This document shows positions 1 to 8,263 of a stretch of 36,421 nucleotides of DNA, in pieces (position 1 is the first letter of the stretch; each line of letters begins with the position of its first letter). This DNA comes from Planctomycetota bacterium (GTDB taxonomy: Bacteria; Planctomycetota; Phycisphaerae; WQYP01). Where the stretch lies: NCBI GenBank assembly GCA_021790385.1, contig JAJYDW010000038.1:1-36421 (forward strand), written 5' to 3'. Under the pieces are notes generated by a model. It saw only the letters and a list, made by a program, of their open reading frames with translations. It made no database searches and was not told where the DNA came from. The position numbers were made by a program, and so were the translations under genes.

Positions 1-340
1 TCCCCGTGGCGGCGTCATAGCCGATCGCGGCGGTCGTATTCCAATTCGCATCTTGAATAAAATAAAGCCGATAATTTGGCTGGATTACACCGGCTGAATA
101 CGTGTCCTGCAAGACCGGGGCATTGATGTTGAGCGCGTTCGGCGACAAGCCGAAGCCATTTGTTCCATCAACTTCGTGAAATCCCGTCCCGAGATATCGG
201 GATTGCGCCGCAGCGCCGGGACAATTCATCTCCCCGGCAGGAATACCCGTGCCACCTTGGGGATACTCCGCGGTGCCGCGGCAGCCATGCGAAATTCGAC
301 GCGGCCCATGTTCCGAAATTGTTTCCGCCAGCGCTACCAT
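1..340 (-). CDS. RHS-repeat family protein fragment, runs off the left edge
   Basis: An open minus-strand frame runs from an ATG at 340 out of the window. Its translation begins MVALAETISEHG and later reads RLYFIQDANWNTTAAIGYD, which resembles the YD/RHS repeats of secreted or surface RHS proteins (aromatic-Asp-x-x-Gly-Asn-type strands). An in-frame stop lies a short way upstream of the ATG and I see no ribosome binding site there, so this may be an internal piece of a larger RHS gene rather than a true N-terminus. No signal peptide is visible. It lies in the same orientation as the RHS tip at 1044-1874. Family assignment is from pattern recognition; whether the fragment is expressed is unknown. 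Confidence 0.55.
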   Translation of the reverse strand, partial: MVALAETISEHGPRRISHGCRGTAEYPQGGTGIPAGEMNCPGAAAQSRYLGTGFHEVDGTNGFGLSPNALNINAPVLQDTYSAGVIQPNYRLYFIQDANWNTTAAIGYDAATG

Positions 341-517
341 AATGTGTTCATTATAAACCCGCTTAACCTGGCTTCAACTGCCAAAATTCCCCACTACGCA
401 ATTGCTCGCGACCAGTCATCACTTCGTCCCGCCTTTCATCTCTGAGCCGCTGGCACAGATCCCAGTGTTTTCAATTCGCGCAGCGCCTGCTTCGACTGCA
501 GGGCACCAGGCGTCCGC

Positions 518-1000
518 TCAAAGCCAAACGAGCACCGAATACTGGATCGCAATAAAGAACGCGATGCTGGCAACTGTCGCCACCATCCACGCCCAAGGGC
601 ATCTCAGTATCCCCATGCGCCAAGCAGCCACCTGGGCGGCAACACTCACGGCAAACGTCCATAAAATAAGATGCGTAAACAATCCGAGGGCCCAGCCGAA
701 CCAAATGTAGCCCGCGTTATGGCGGGCCCACAAAAAGAGCAGGCGCTCTGCCATCGCGAGGACCGGCACACAAGCCGTGCATGCTAAGCCCAGGCCCACG
801 GCGCGCCGCAACACAAACGGCATTAGGCTCACGCGGTCACCTGCCGAGGTGGCTGGCCGCTTGACCCCCCAGTCGCGCAGTGCCAACCTACCCACGGCTG
901 CAAGGGCTCCGCTCAAAGCGCGATCGCCAGCCGATTGCAGCTGGCAGTCAAGGCTGGACGGCGGGTCGCCCTTCCACAATTTTCGGGACAGCAATATCAT
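518..1000 (-). CDS. small multi-spanning membrane protein downstream of an RHS tip
   Basis: This 160-residue protein starts at an ATG preceded by a strong purine-rich AAGGGG about ten bases upstream, and begins 43 bases after the stop of the RHS gene on the same strand. Residues about 1-60 are soluble and basic. The C-terminal 100 residues contain about three hydrophobic segments: one around LGLACTACVPVLAMA, one around IWFGWALGLFTHLILWTF, and one around MVATVASIAFFIAIQ. I do not recognise a family. A small gene directly behind a polymorphic RHS C-terminus is the usual place for a cognate immunity protein, so a membrane immunity role is possible, but this is inferred from position only. A longer in-frame reading up to 1273 overlaps the RHS gene and looks non-coding. 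Confidence 0.6.
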   Translation of the reverse strand: MILLSRKLWKGDPPSSLDCQLQSAGDRALSGALAAVGRLALRDWGVKRPATSAGDRVSLMPFVLRRAVGLGLACTACVPVLAMAERLLFLWARHNAGYIWFGWALGLFTHLILWTFAVSVAAQVAAWRMGILRCPWAWMVATVASIAFFIAIQYSVLVWL

Positions 1001-1043
1001 AATATTCACCACCCCTTTTGCGTTTCTCCGGCCAACCGCCCGT

Positions 1044-1874
1044 CTACGGCAACGGGGCCTGACGGGCCACGCTGGCCCATGGCACCGGCTGGCCGGTTGG
1101 CTTACCGGATTTAAAGCTGTTGCCCAATTGCACGGATAGTACCGGATAGGACCCCCAGTTGAAATAGAAGTGCCAATAGATCGCGCCGTAGGAATCTCCC
1201 TTGCTTGGGCCGCGTACGCAAATGACAACGTCACGGGCCTCAAAAATCCACTGAGACGCCCAGAACACGCCATTTAAGCCAGGGTGGTCCTTCATCCGAA
1301 GGTCCCCACCACCACCTGGCAGGTTGAGCACTGCGGGCCGCCCACCCGGCGGCGGGGTATACGGGAAGCCGCCGTCCACGCTCCAGCGGGCTGGCAACGA
1401 AATGCCCGTGAAGGAAAAGAAATTCGTGGCGTCACGCTCGAATTGAACGAACGCGATCTCTTTGCAGCCGCATTTGCCCAGGGCCAAGCGCGGCGTGGCA
1501 ACGAAATCGAGCACGAGGCTGAGGGAGGCGGAGGTCAAGCGGGACAGGCTTCCAGAAAACCTACCCATCCCACCCACAAATTTGTAACCCGGCCGAGCGT
1601 ATTTCATGACGTCTATCCCGGCAACCGCAGTTCCAGTCGCATCTACTCTTCCCGCCGGATCGCCCCCCACAAACTGATACGTATCCGCACCATTGATATA
1701 CCCCGCGGGGTCTTGTGAAACCCATGTGCCAAGGCTAGGGCTGTACCAGCGGGCACGCTCATAATACAGTCCCGTTACCGGATCACCTGCCCCAAGCGGC
1801 GAGACGCCGCTTCCACCATGCAGCTTTCTCCGCCGCAACCCACCCCTCGTCCTATCTTCCGCAACAGCAACCAT
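1044..1874 (-). CDS. truncated RHS protein: RHS-associated core plus variable C-terminal tip
   Basis: Residues about 34-80 carry the RHS-associated core signature (TGLYYERARWYSPSLGTW, then VSQDPAGYINGADTYQFVGG and DPAGRVDATG), which in complete RHS proteins ends the sugar-like beta-shell just before a variable toxin or effector tip. The tip here is about 190 residues, contains KCGCKEIAFVQFERD and FYFNWGSYPV, and belongs to no toxin family I can name. All upstream YD repeats are missing: residues 1-33 are low-complexity and are encoded partly by a perfect hairpin at 1794-1812. A stop codon lies just upstream of the ATG. The piece is therefore best read as an orphan tip left by recombination, either silent or a donor cassette. 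The small membrane protein behind it may be its partner. Confidence 0.75.
   Translation of the reverse strand: MVAVAEDRTRGGLRRRKLHGGSGVSPLGAGDPVTGLYYERARWYSPSLGTWVSQDPAGYINGADTYQFVGGDPAGRVDATGTAVAGIDVMKYARPGYKFVGGMGRFSGSLSRLTSASLSLVLDFVATPRLALGKCGCKEIAFVQFERDATNFFSFTGISLPARWSVDGGFPYTPPPGGRPAVLNLPGGGGDLRMKDHPGLNGVFWASQWIFEARDVVICVRGPSKGDSYGAIYWHFYFNWGSYPVLSVQLGNSFKSGKPTGQPVPWASVARQAPLP
1794..1812. repeat. perfect 8-bp-arm hairpin at the RHS truncation junction
   Basis: AAGCGGCG and CGCCGCTT are separated by AGA. The hairpin lies inside the first codons of the RHS fragment, just before homology to the RHS core begins, and encodes the odd stretch HGGSGVSPLG. It looks like a palindromic element inserted at, or left at, the breakpoint. 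Confidence 0.6.
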
Positions 1875-1957
1875 AACTTTATTTTACCCTACCCCCACCC
1901 GCAAACCAAATCCACCAAGCCCAAAATCTGTTACCAATCTGCCCGCCGCCCGCACCT

Positions 1958-2063
1958 GGTTGAGCCATGGATGGCGAAATCCCAATGCGTTAGGGAAAAA
2001 GCCATCGGGATGCCCCCTGTGGTAAATAAAAATCTCCCGTCTCGCGGGCCGCAGCCCGCGCCC
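1958..2063 (+). repeat. 106-bp repeat, left copy (inverted relative to right copy)
   Basis: This segment is identical over 106 bases to the reverse complement of 36316-36421 at the other end of the window. Near one end it carries a 7-bp-arm hairpin (2043-2060: CGCGGGC, loop CGCA, GCCCGCG). The core of the hairpin recurs at 35763-35789. It has a frame starting MAKSQCVREKAIG in both copies, but that follows from the identity and is not evidence of coding. It resembles a dispersed palindromic or non-autonomous element. The right copy is cut by the window edge, so the full length may be greater. Confidence 0.85.
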
Positions 2064-2105
2064 TGTCATTCTCTGCGACCTGATACCGTTTCCGACGTTA
2101 CCACT

Positions 2106-2147
2106 GCCCCGGCGGAGCGGCCGGGACGAGCCTGGCGATGCCGGGGC
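2106..2147. repeat. long GC-rich stem-loop
   Basis: GCCCCGGC at 2106-2113 pairs perfectly with GCCGGGGC at 2140-2147. The 26-base interior contains CGGCCG and could form a further stem. No T-tract follows on either strand, so it is not an obvious terminator. It is either another palindromic repeat or a structured RNA upstream of the DUF1015 gene. Confidence 0.4.
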
Positions 2148-2324
2148 GCAGGTAACTCCGCGGTGAATCCCCGTCGCCGCCGACCGCGTGCACCCCAACC
2201 GCCCACCCGTTTGTGCCATTCCATCATATCCGCGTACAATGCCGGCCTTCGGCGATTGACCGCAGTGTCGATGCTGCCGTGAATATGAGTGTGGTTATAC
2301 GATCATTGTGACAGGGTATAAAAA

Positions 2325-3668
2325 ATGGTATTGATTGAAACGCTCGCCTCGATCCGCTATCCGCAACAACACCAGACCGATTTAGTGGCCCCGCCGTATG
2401 ACGTGCTCTCGGCCACAGACAAAGCCAAGTTGCTTAGCCGTAATCCGCACAACATTGTCGCCGTCGATTTACCCCATGTTCCGCCCAAGGCCGCCGGCCC
2501 AACCGAAGCTTATAAAGCCGCCGGAAAAACCTTGCATGACTGGATCGCCAGCGGCATTCTTCGGCAGGATGCCCAGCCGGGCCTGTACCCGTACCAGCAA
2601 ATTTATCGCCATGACGGCATCACTTACCGCCGCCGGGGCCTCTTTTGCCGGGTCCAACTGGAAGAGTTCGGCCCGCAAGGCACTATCCATCCGCACGAAC
2701 AAACCTTCAGCGGCCCCAAGGAAGACCGTTTACTGCTGATGCGGGCGACGGCGGCGAACCTTTCGCCGGTATTCGGCCTCTTTGACGATGCCGCCAATGA
2801 GATTACCAATACTCTGTTCGCCGCCATTGAAAATTGTCCACCGATGGCCACCGCCACCCTGCCCACGCAGGATGGTGCCGACACCGTACTTTCAGAACTC
2901 TGGGGCGTAACAGACGATACGGTCATAACCGCAATCCGCCAGTGGTTACGCCACAAACACCTGTACATTGCCGACGGCCATCATCGCTATAGCACGTGCC
3001 TGACCTATCGCCGGGAACTCTCTGGCCAGGCTGGCGGACATTTGCCCCCCAATCATCCGGCCAATTATGCCCTGTTTGTGCTTATTGCCATGCAGGATCC
3101 CGGCTTGATCGTGCTGCCCACCCACCGAGTGGTAGCCAATCTGAAGGGATTTTCTCTGACCAAATTTCTAGCGGCGGCCGGCTCCATGCTCAAGGCTTTG
3201 CCGATACGTTTTGGAAAAGACCAACTCGCCGACCTGGAAAAGAAACTGCCCGGATATGGTCCGCACGCCATGGGCATTTATGATCCCCATGCCAAAGAAG
3301 CCATGGTCGTACTTCCCACCTCTCCTGATCCACTGGCCCAATTTTCCAAGGATGTGCAATTAGCAGGTAAATCCGCGGCATGGAGACAACTGGATGTTGC
3401 TATTTTACAGCATCTGGTCTTTGATAAAATTGTTGCCCCCACATTTGCCGAAGAAAAAACCCTCCAATGGGCGTTTCCGCATGAAGCCCATGAGGTCGGC
3501 CAATTATGCGCTGCGGGACAGTTTCAGGCCGGCTTTTTATTGCAACCCACGCCACTGGCGGCGGTACGGGAACTTTGCACCGCCGGCGAACTTATGCCCC
3601 AGAAAAGTACGTTCTTTTATCCGAAGCTGGCCACCGGTATGGTGCTTAATCTGCTGGATAAATCTTAA
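2325..3668 (+). CDS. DUF1015 family protein
   Basis: This 447-residue protein has the length and landmarks of the DUF1015 family: VAPPYDV near residue 21, then NPHNIVAVDLP, then IADGHHRYSTCLTYR near residue 215. The family is widespread in bacteria, is cytosolic, and has no firmly established biochemical role; neighbours elsewhere are sometimes serine-biosynthesis genes, but none is present here. No signal peptide or membrane segment is seen. The ATG is chosen because family homology starts within ten residues of it. Upstream is AT-rich (TATAAA eight bases before the ATG) with only a weak purine stretch, so a short or leaderless transcript is possible. The next gene follows after 148 bases. 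Confidence 0.85.
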   Translation: MVLIETLASIRYPQQHQTDLVAPPYDVLSATDKAKLLSRNPHNIVAVDLPHVPPKAAGPTEAYKAAGKTLHDWIASGILRQDAQPGLYPYQQIYRHDGITYRRRGLFCRVQLEEFGPQGTIHPHEQTFSGPKEDRLLLMRATAANLSPVFGLFDDAANEITNTLFAAIENCPPMATATLPTQDGADTVLSELWGVTDDTVITAIRQWLRHKHLYIADGHHRYSTCLTYRRELSGQAGGHLPPNHPANYALFVLIAMQDPGLIVLPTHRVVANLKGFSLTKFLAAAGSMLKALPIRFGKDQLADLEKKLPGYGPHAMGIYDPHAKEAMVVLPTSPDPLAQFSKDVQLAGKSAAWRQLDVAILQHLVFDKIVAPTFAEEKTLQWAFPHEAHEVGQLCAAGQFQAGFLLQPTPLAAVRELCTAGELMPQKSTFFYPKLATGMVLNLLDKS

Positions 3669-3816
3669 ATATCCACGCGCAACGTGTCGCTGCGAAACAA
3701 TCATGGCGGACCTGCACCTGCGACCGCCCGACGTCGGACAACAAAATTGTTCCGGCCACGTTAATCAAGAACGGGACCAGGCGGAAAGCTTGGCCGGCCC
3801 AGGATGGTGATGACGG

Positions 3817-6291
3817 ATGAACATCATGACGATTGCGGCAATTGAGATTCATTTTCTCGGCCAGCACGGCGTGGCCTGGTGGGCACTGGTGGTGTTGGTG
3901 TTGGGAACCGCTTTGATTGGTTACGGGATTTCCCAACTACGCAGGTCTGCGCGTAAGGGACACACCGGCGGCAGGCAGGATGCAGGGAAAAACTCGCTCA
4001 CCAGTCTGGCGGCGGGTGTTGCCGCAGTTATCTTCGCAATAGCGGCCGTCCTTTTGCCCGGGATGTGCTCAGTACCCGTAGCGCTGATTTTTACCGTAGC
4101 AACCGTGGGACTTACCATCTGGCTTTTTTACAAGTCTGTTTTCGGCTATCTGGGCAAATCGCAGATAGGTATTCTTTTTGCATTGCGCCTGGTCGCCGCC
4201 ATTTTTTTGCTGCTCATGTTGTTTCAACCTGTGTTGGCATTGGTCCAGCGCCCCCACCACATCGGCACATTGGGCGTGGTGATTGACGCTTCCGGTTCCA
4301 TGAGCGTCAACGACGCCCCCAACCAGCCCAGCCGTTATTTGCAAAGCACCCTGGGTGCTAAAATGCTGATAAAAGACCTGCGAGATCAATTTCATATCCT
4401 GTGCTTTGCCTATGATGGCAAACATAACGGACCCCTTGCTTCATCACGGGAATGGAACAGCATTGCACCCGACGGCACCGTGACCGATCTCCCTACGGCT
4501 ATTAAAATGGCCACGAATTCTGGTGCCACCGCCGTGGTACTCTTCAGCGACGGCATACAAAACGGGCCAGGCAAAATCGGTGCACTGCGACACCTGGGCG
4601 CACCGGTTTATACGGTACGCGTTGGCAGCACATCGGCTAAAGCGATGGGCGTACCACAAATTGAAATTGTCCGCATTGATGGTCCGCAAACCGCACCGGT
4701 GGATACCCAGGTCACGCTGACCGCCGTCATACGTTCCACCTCACTTAGCGATCGCACGGTTCGCGTTTTTCTGGATCACAACCAGAAGCCATTACAGTCA
4801 CATCGACTGGTCCTGCATTCCGGCCGTGCCCCCCAAAGCGTAAAGCTTGAGTTTACACCTCACCACGTGGGCCGGCTGGTGCTGCACGTGCGCATACCCG
4901 TGTTGCCCGAGGAACGGTCCTCCGCCGGCAATGCGCAGGAATTTCCCATGCTGATCACCAACCCCAAAATTCAGTTGCTGTACATTGAAGGCCGAGTGCG
5001 GCCGGAAGTAGGCCCCTTGTACAACGATCTGGCCATGAATCCAAACATCAGCCTGGTGAGCCTGATCCGCACACGCCCGGGATATTTTATGATTCGCGGC
5101 AGCGAGGCTGGAAAGCCTCTTACCGGCCTGCCCACCACGTTGAAACAATGGGAACGTTTCAAAGTCATTATGCTCGGCGATGTCAGCGCGGACTTTCTTT
5201 CACCACAACAGCAGTCTGATCTGAAACAGGCAGTGCAGCATGGAGCAGGATTTATCATGATCGGCGGCCAGCGAAATTTCGCCGTCGGCGGCTGGGGAGA
5301 ATCCAGGCTGGCACCGGTATTCCCGGTTCAACTGCAAATGACCACGCCGTCGCAGCTATCGGCGGCTTTCGTTCCTCAATTGACAGCGTTCGGTGCAGCG
5401 AGTCCGATTTTACAGGGCATTGCGGGATGGTTTAAGCAGCCCGACGGCAAGCCCGCCCCCCAGCGACTGCCGGATCTGGAAGGTTGCGTGGCTTTTGCCG
5501 GCCCCAAAGCCGGGGCTACCGTGCTGCTTACAGATCCGGCGGCCAACGTAAACGGCAAACCCGCCATCGTCCTGGCGGTGCAACATTATGGCAAGGGTCG
5601 CAGCGCCGCTTTCGCCGGGGACACAACTTATCGCTGGCGGCTTATTCTGCGCACGCTGGGAGCCAAATCACCTTATCAGCGATTTTGGGGCCAACTGGTG
5701 GAATGGCTGGCCGGCCAGTCCAAGACCAAAACTTCCAATGGGCCATCCGTCACCGCCATGATCCGTAAAGAGCGATATCAGTCGAGCGAGTCCGTGCGAT
5801 TGCGCGTGGCTGTAACGGATATGCACGGCCAATCCACACGCTATGCCGATGTACACGCCCTGATCACAGATGCTGCCGGCAAAACCCGCACCGTTCGCTT
5901 GCACGCCGAAGCCCGCCAGCCGGGTATGTACAAACGCCGTATCATGCCCCACGGACTGGGCAAATATCACGTGGTCTTTACCGCCGGTATGCACGGCCAC
6001 CCCCTGGGCCAGGATACCAGCGATTTTTACGTCATTTCACCAAGCGGTGAAATGGATAAACTCGCCGCGGAGCCAGCCATTTTGCAGCGTATCGCCCGGC
6101 TTACAGGCGGCAGCTATGCCGGACTGGCCGGCATTAATGCTTTGGCCCGGAGAATTCAAGCTGCACAGCCCGGGGAATCAAAAATTCAGCGAACAGCATA
6201 CCCTTTGTATAACAACAAGGTATTTTTTCTGTTGTTTGTTGCAGCCCTTTCCTGCGAATGGTTTCTGCGGCGGAAATGGCAGTTGCAATAG
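3817..6291 (+). CDS. large membrane protein with vWA and glutamine-amidotransferase-like domains
   Basis: The 824-residue protein opens with about four membrane segments (roughly residues 21-39, 63-80, 85-105, 118-143). A von Willebrand factor A domain follows, with a MIDAS motif DASGS at 157-161 and the later strand AVVLFSDG. After a beta-rich region comes a class I glutamine-amidotransferase-like fold (FKVIMLGDVSADFL, then GAGFIMIGGQ near residue 480) in which I see no catalytic Cys-His pair, so it is probably a structural or binding domain. A final hydrophobic helix near residues 795-812 precedes a basic tail. This layout is common in planctomycetes and relatives and is distantly BatA-like. 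Bat operons usually also carry a MoxR ATPase and DUF58 gene; none is nearby. Function unknown; probably a membrane-anchored periplasmic scaffold. Confidence 0.8.
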   Translation: MNIMTIAAIEIHFLGQHGVAWWALVVLVLGTALIGYGISQLRRSARKGHTGGRQDAGKNSLTSLAAGVAAVIFAIAAVLLPGMCSVPVALIFTVATVGLTIWLFYKSVFGYLGKSQIGILFALRLVAAIFLLLMLFQPVLALVQRPHHIGTLGVVIDASGSMSVNDAPNQPSRYLQSTLGAKMLIKDLRDQFHILCFAYDGKHNGPLASSREWNSIAPDGTVTDLPTAIKMATNSGATAVVLFSDGIQNGPGKIGALRHLGAPVYTVRVGSTSAKAMGVPQIEIVRIDGPQTAPVDTQVTLTAVIRSTSLSDRTVRVFLDHNQKPLQSHRLVLHSGRAPQSVKLEFTPHHVGRLVLHVRIPVLPEERSSAGNAQEFPMLITNPKIQLLYIEGRVRPEVGPLYNDLAMNPNISLVSLIRTRPGYFMIRGSEAGKPLTGLPTTLKQWERFKVIMLGDVSADFLSPQQQSDLKQAVQHGAGFIMIGGQRNFAVGGWGESRLAPVFPVQLQMTTPSQLSAAFVPQLTAFGAASPILQGIAGWFKQPDGKPAPQRLPDLEGCVAFAGPKAGATVLLTDPAANVNGKPAIVLAVQHYGKGRSAAFAGDTTYRWRLILRTLGAKSPYQRFWGQLVEWLAGQSKTKTSNGPSVTAMIRKERYQSSESVRLRVAVTDMHGQSTRYADVHALITDAAGKTRTVRLHAEARQPGMYKRRIMPHGLGKYHVVFTAGMHGHPLGQDTSDFYVISPSGEMDKLAAEPAILQRIARLTGGSYAGLAGINALARRIQAAQPGESKIQRTAYPLYNNKVFFLLFVAALSCEWFLRRKWQLQ

Positions 6292-6360
6292 CCCGGGCAT
6301 GGTCGCATTATATTACGTATGAACACCGAGCCGCCAGACTCTCCATGGCCGCAGCCAGCA

Positions 6361-6876
6361 TCACAGGTATTCAATTGGCGGTGCACCCGGCGACGGCGGT
6401 GCCGAACCGGATTGTTCCAGCAGTTGACGTATGGAAAGTTTCAGTACCGGATGCCGTAAATCCGGCACCAGTTCGGCCAGGGGGATCAGCACAAACATTC
6501 TTTCCACCAGGCGCGGGTGCGGAATCGTCAGGCCCGGTATATCGCAGACCACCTGGTCAAACAGGAGAATATCCAGGTCAATCACGCGCGGACCATGACG
6601 CACCTCGCAACCGCGATCGCGGCCCATGGAGCTTTCGATGGACAACAGCCCGTGGAGCAGTTGCGCCGGTTCCATCTCCGTGCTCATTTCCACCACCGCG
6701 TTGAGATAATCGCTCTGCCCTGGTGGACCACCGACAGGACTGGTTGAGATAACGCGTGATTGTCTGGCCACCAGTGTCTGCGCAAGCAACCCCATGCGGC
6801 GGATGGCCCCGTTGATATTCACTTCCCGATCGCCGAGATTACTGCCCAACCCGATATAAACAACGTGGTGCGGCAT
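6361..6876 (-). CDS. folK: 2-amino-4-hydroxy-6-hydroxymethyldihydropteridine pyrophosphokinase (HPPK)
   Basis: FolK transfers pyrophosphate from ATP to 6-hydroxymethyl-7,8-dihydropterin in folate synthesis. The 171-residue protein has the whole family signature: YIGLGSNLGDR at the N-terminus, TSPVGGPPGQSDYLNAVV, then HGPRVIDLDILLFD with the metal-binding Asp pair, and IPHPRLVERMFVL. The C-terminal 15 residues are a proline-rich extension. The start sits three bases after the stop of the upstream GT87 gene, so the two are probably cotranscribed and translationally coupled. It is convergent with the vWA gene across 69 bases. No other folate gene is in the window. Confidence 0.95.
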   Translation of the reverse strand: MPHHVVYIGLGSNLGDREVNINGAIRRMGLLAQTLVARQSRVISTSPVGGPPGQSDYLNAVVEMSTEMEPAQLLHGLLSIESSMGRDRGCEVRHGPRVIDLDILLFDQVVCDIPGLTIPHPRLVERMFVLIPLAELVPDLRHPVLKLSIRQLLEQSGSAPPSPGAPPIEYL

Positions 6877-6879
6877 GGC

Positions 6880-8238
6880 TTAAGACTTCCGAAGTTCCGG
6901 CGGCGACGATGCACCCACCTGGCACTGTTTGCGGTTCGCCGTGAAAATCACATACATCAGCAGCACGGAACCCCATAGTGATACGCCGATGGTTAAGAGC
7001 CAGCGGTGCCCATTGGGGCCGAACACCTTGCCGATGTCCGTGGTTAAAAACATCAGGAAAGCCGCCGCCGCCAAAGCCAGGGCCGCCAGCCGCCGTTTTC
7101 TGTATGGCTGTGCCGGATCGCTAAGCACCATGGCCACGGCCATCAGGGTAAAGATGAGCGACACATAATGCGGAACCCAGGTGCGCGGCGAAGCCCAGAG
7201 CATGAATGCCGCCACCGCGCCAATTTGCAGTACGTAATCACGGCTGCGGGCGTTTGCAACCTGTGTTCGCATCCAGATCAAACCAACAACGCCCACCACC
7301 ACCAGAATGCCCCGAATCAACCAGTCGCTGACATTGCGCGGCAGGTTCCATACGTTGACATATTGCGGCAATGGGTGGCCGGTGTGTTTGTTGTACATAA
7401 ACGCCGGCACATGCCGGAACAACCGCGAAAGGAAACTTGGCACCGACTGGCCGACATAGTATTCCACCCGGCCATGTTCCACGTATGGTAAAATCATAAT
7501 GTGAACCCATTGGTTCAGCCACAGCATATTCTGATGCCAGCCAAAGGCCAGAGCGGGCACGGCCAGCAGCCATAAGCCCATGCCCACCAGCACCCCTAGC
7601 GACGCAAAAAAACGCCTTTGCCACAGCAGGTAGAGCAGAAAGATAATCGGCGTTACCTTGATGCATATTGCCAGCGCCACCAGCAATCCGCCGAGGCTTT
7701 GCCCGGGCCAATGATCTTTCTGAATAAACCACAAGCCCGCAGTCAGCGGCAACAGCATCAGTAAATTGGTCTGACCCTCCTGCATGTCGCCCAGTACCGG
7801 CCATAACCAGACCGCCAATACCAGCAGCAGCGCCAGGATCGATGGCTCCACCCCGGTACGCCGGACCATTTTAAGAGCCAGGAGAAATATTCCCGAGGCC
7901 AAAAAGAATTTGCAGCACACCCAGACAAACTGGGCATTAGGAGGAGATATCCAGGTCAGAGGAGCAAAAACCAGCAGCGTGACCGGCGGTGTGGGAAAGC
8001 TATCCGAAACGTAGTTGACGTGCTGATGCAGAAATTGCGGCACTTCCGTCATCCAACGATCAAAATCATTGACCTGGTGGGTGCTGTGCGTGCGCTCTTT
8101 TTTGAGCTGTCGCTGGCGGGCCTGAATGGCCGCTACCAACGTGATGGCAATGGCAATGCCCACCACAATCCACGCCACCATGCGCCGGATGTCCCGGGTT
8201 GAATTGTCTGCCATTTTGCTGGATGGGGGCTTGACCAC
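6880..8238 (-). CDS. GT87-type (DUF2029) polyprenyl-phosphate-dependent membrane glycosyltransferase
   Basis: The 452-residue protein has a short cytoplasmic N-terminus and about ten hydrophobic helices. The family-typical region is GDMQEGQTNLLMLLPL followed by LGGLLVALAICIKVTPIIF and a basic loop LLWQRRFF. GT87 enzymes, such as mannosyltransferases of mycobacterial PIM synthesis, use polyprenyl-phosphate sugars at the outer face of the inner membrane. Sugar and acceptor here cannot be told. The start is a GTG with AGGAG eleven bases upstream; an in-frame ATG eight codons later is an alternative. It lies 25 bases after the aminotransferase gene and three before folK, forming a three-gene run. 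Confidence 0.8.
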   Translation of the reverse strand: MVKPPSSKMADNSTRDIRRMVAWIVVGIAIAITLVAAIQARQRQLKKERTHSTHQVNDFDRWMTEVPQFLHQHVNYVSDSFPTPPVTLLVFAPLTWISPPNAQFVWVCCKFFLASGIFLLALKMVRRTGVEPSILALLLVLAVWLWPVLGDMQEGQTNLLMLLPLTAGLWFIQKDHWPGQSLGGLLVALAICIKVTPIIFLLYLLWQRRFFASLGVLVGMGLWLLAVPALAFGWHQNMLWLNQWVHIMILPYVEHGRVEYYVGQSVPSFLSRLFRHVPAFMYNKHTGHPLPQYVNVWNLPRNVSDWLIRGILVVVGVVGLIWMRTQVANARSRDYVLQIGAVAAFMLWASPRTWVPHYVSLIFTLMAVAMVLSDPAQPYRKRRLAALALAAAAFLMFLTTDIGKVFGPNGHRWLLTIGVSLWGSVLLMYVIFTANRKQCQVGASSPPELRKS

Positions 8239-8263
8239 TTACACAATCTCCTGTGTGCACAAT

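Larger units (their letters stand above)
1875..2324. other. gene-free stretch between RHS debris and DUF1015 gene
   Basis: I find no convincing gene in these 450 bases. They hold one copy of the 106-bp repeat (1958-2063), a separate long GC-rich stem (2106-2147) and, at the right end, an AT-rich segment with TATAAA at 2317 just before the DUF1015 start. Short open frames here have biased proline/arginine-rich translations and no ribosome binding sites. Confidence 0.6.

Noticed and set aside
777-1139. 120-residue plus-strand frame over the small membrane protein
   Set aside because: Antisense to a gene with a strong ribosome binding site and membrane helices; its own composition is Arg/Pro-rich and typical of a shadow.
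1972-2100. Short frames beginning MAKSQCVREK in both copies of the 106-bp repeat
   Set aside because: The frame is the same because the DNA is identical, and its translation past the repeat differs entirely; no ribosome binding site precedes it.
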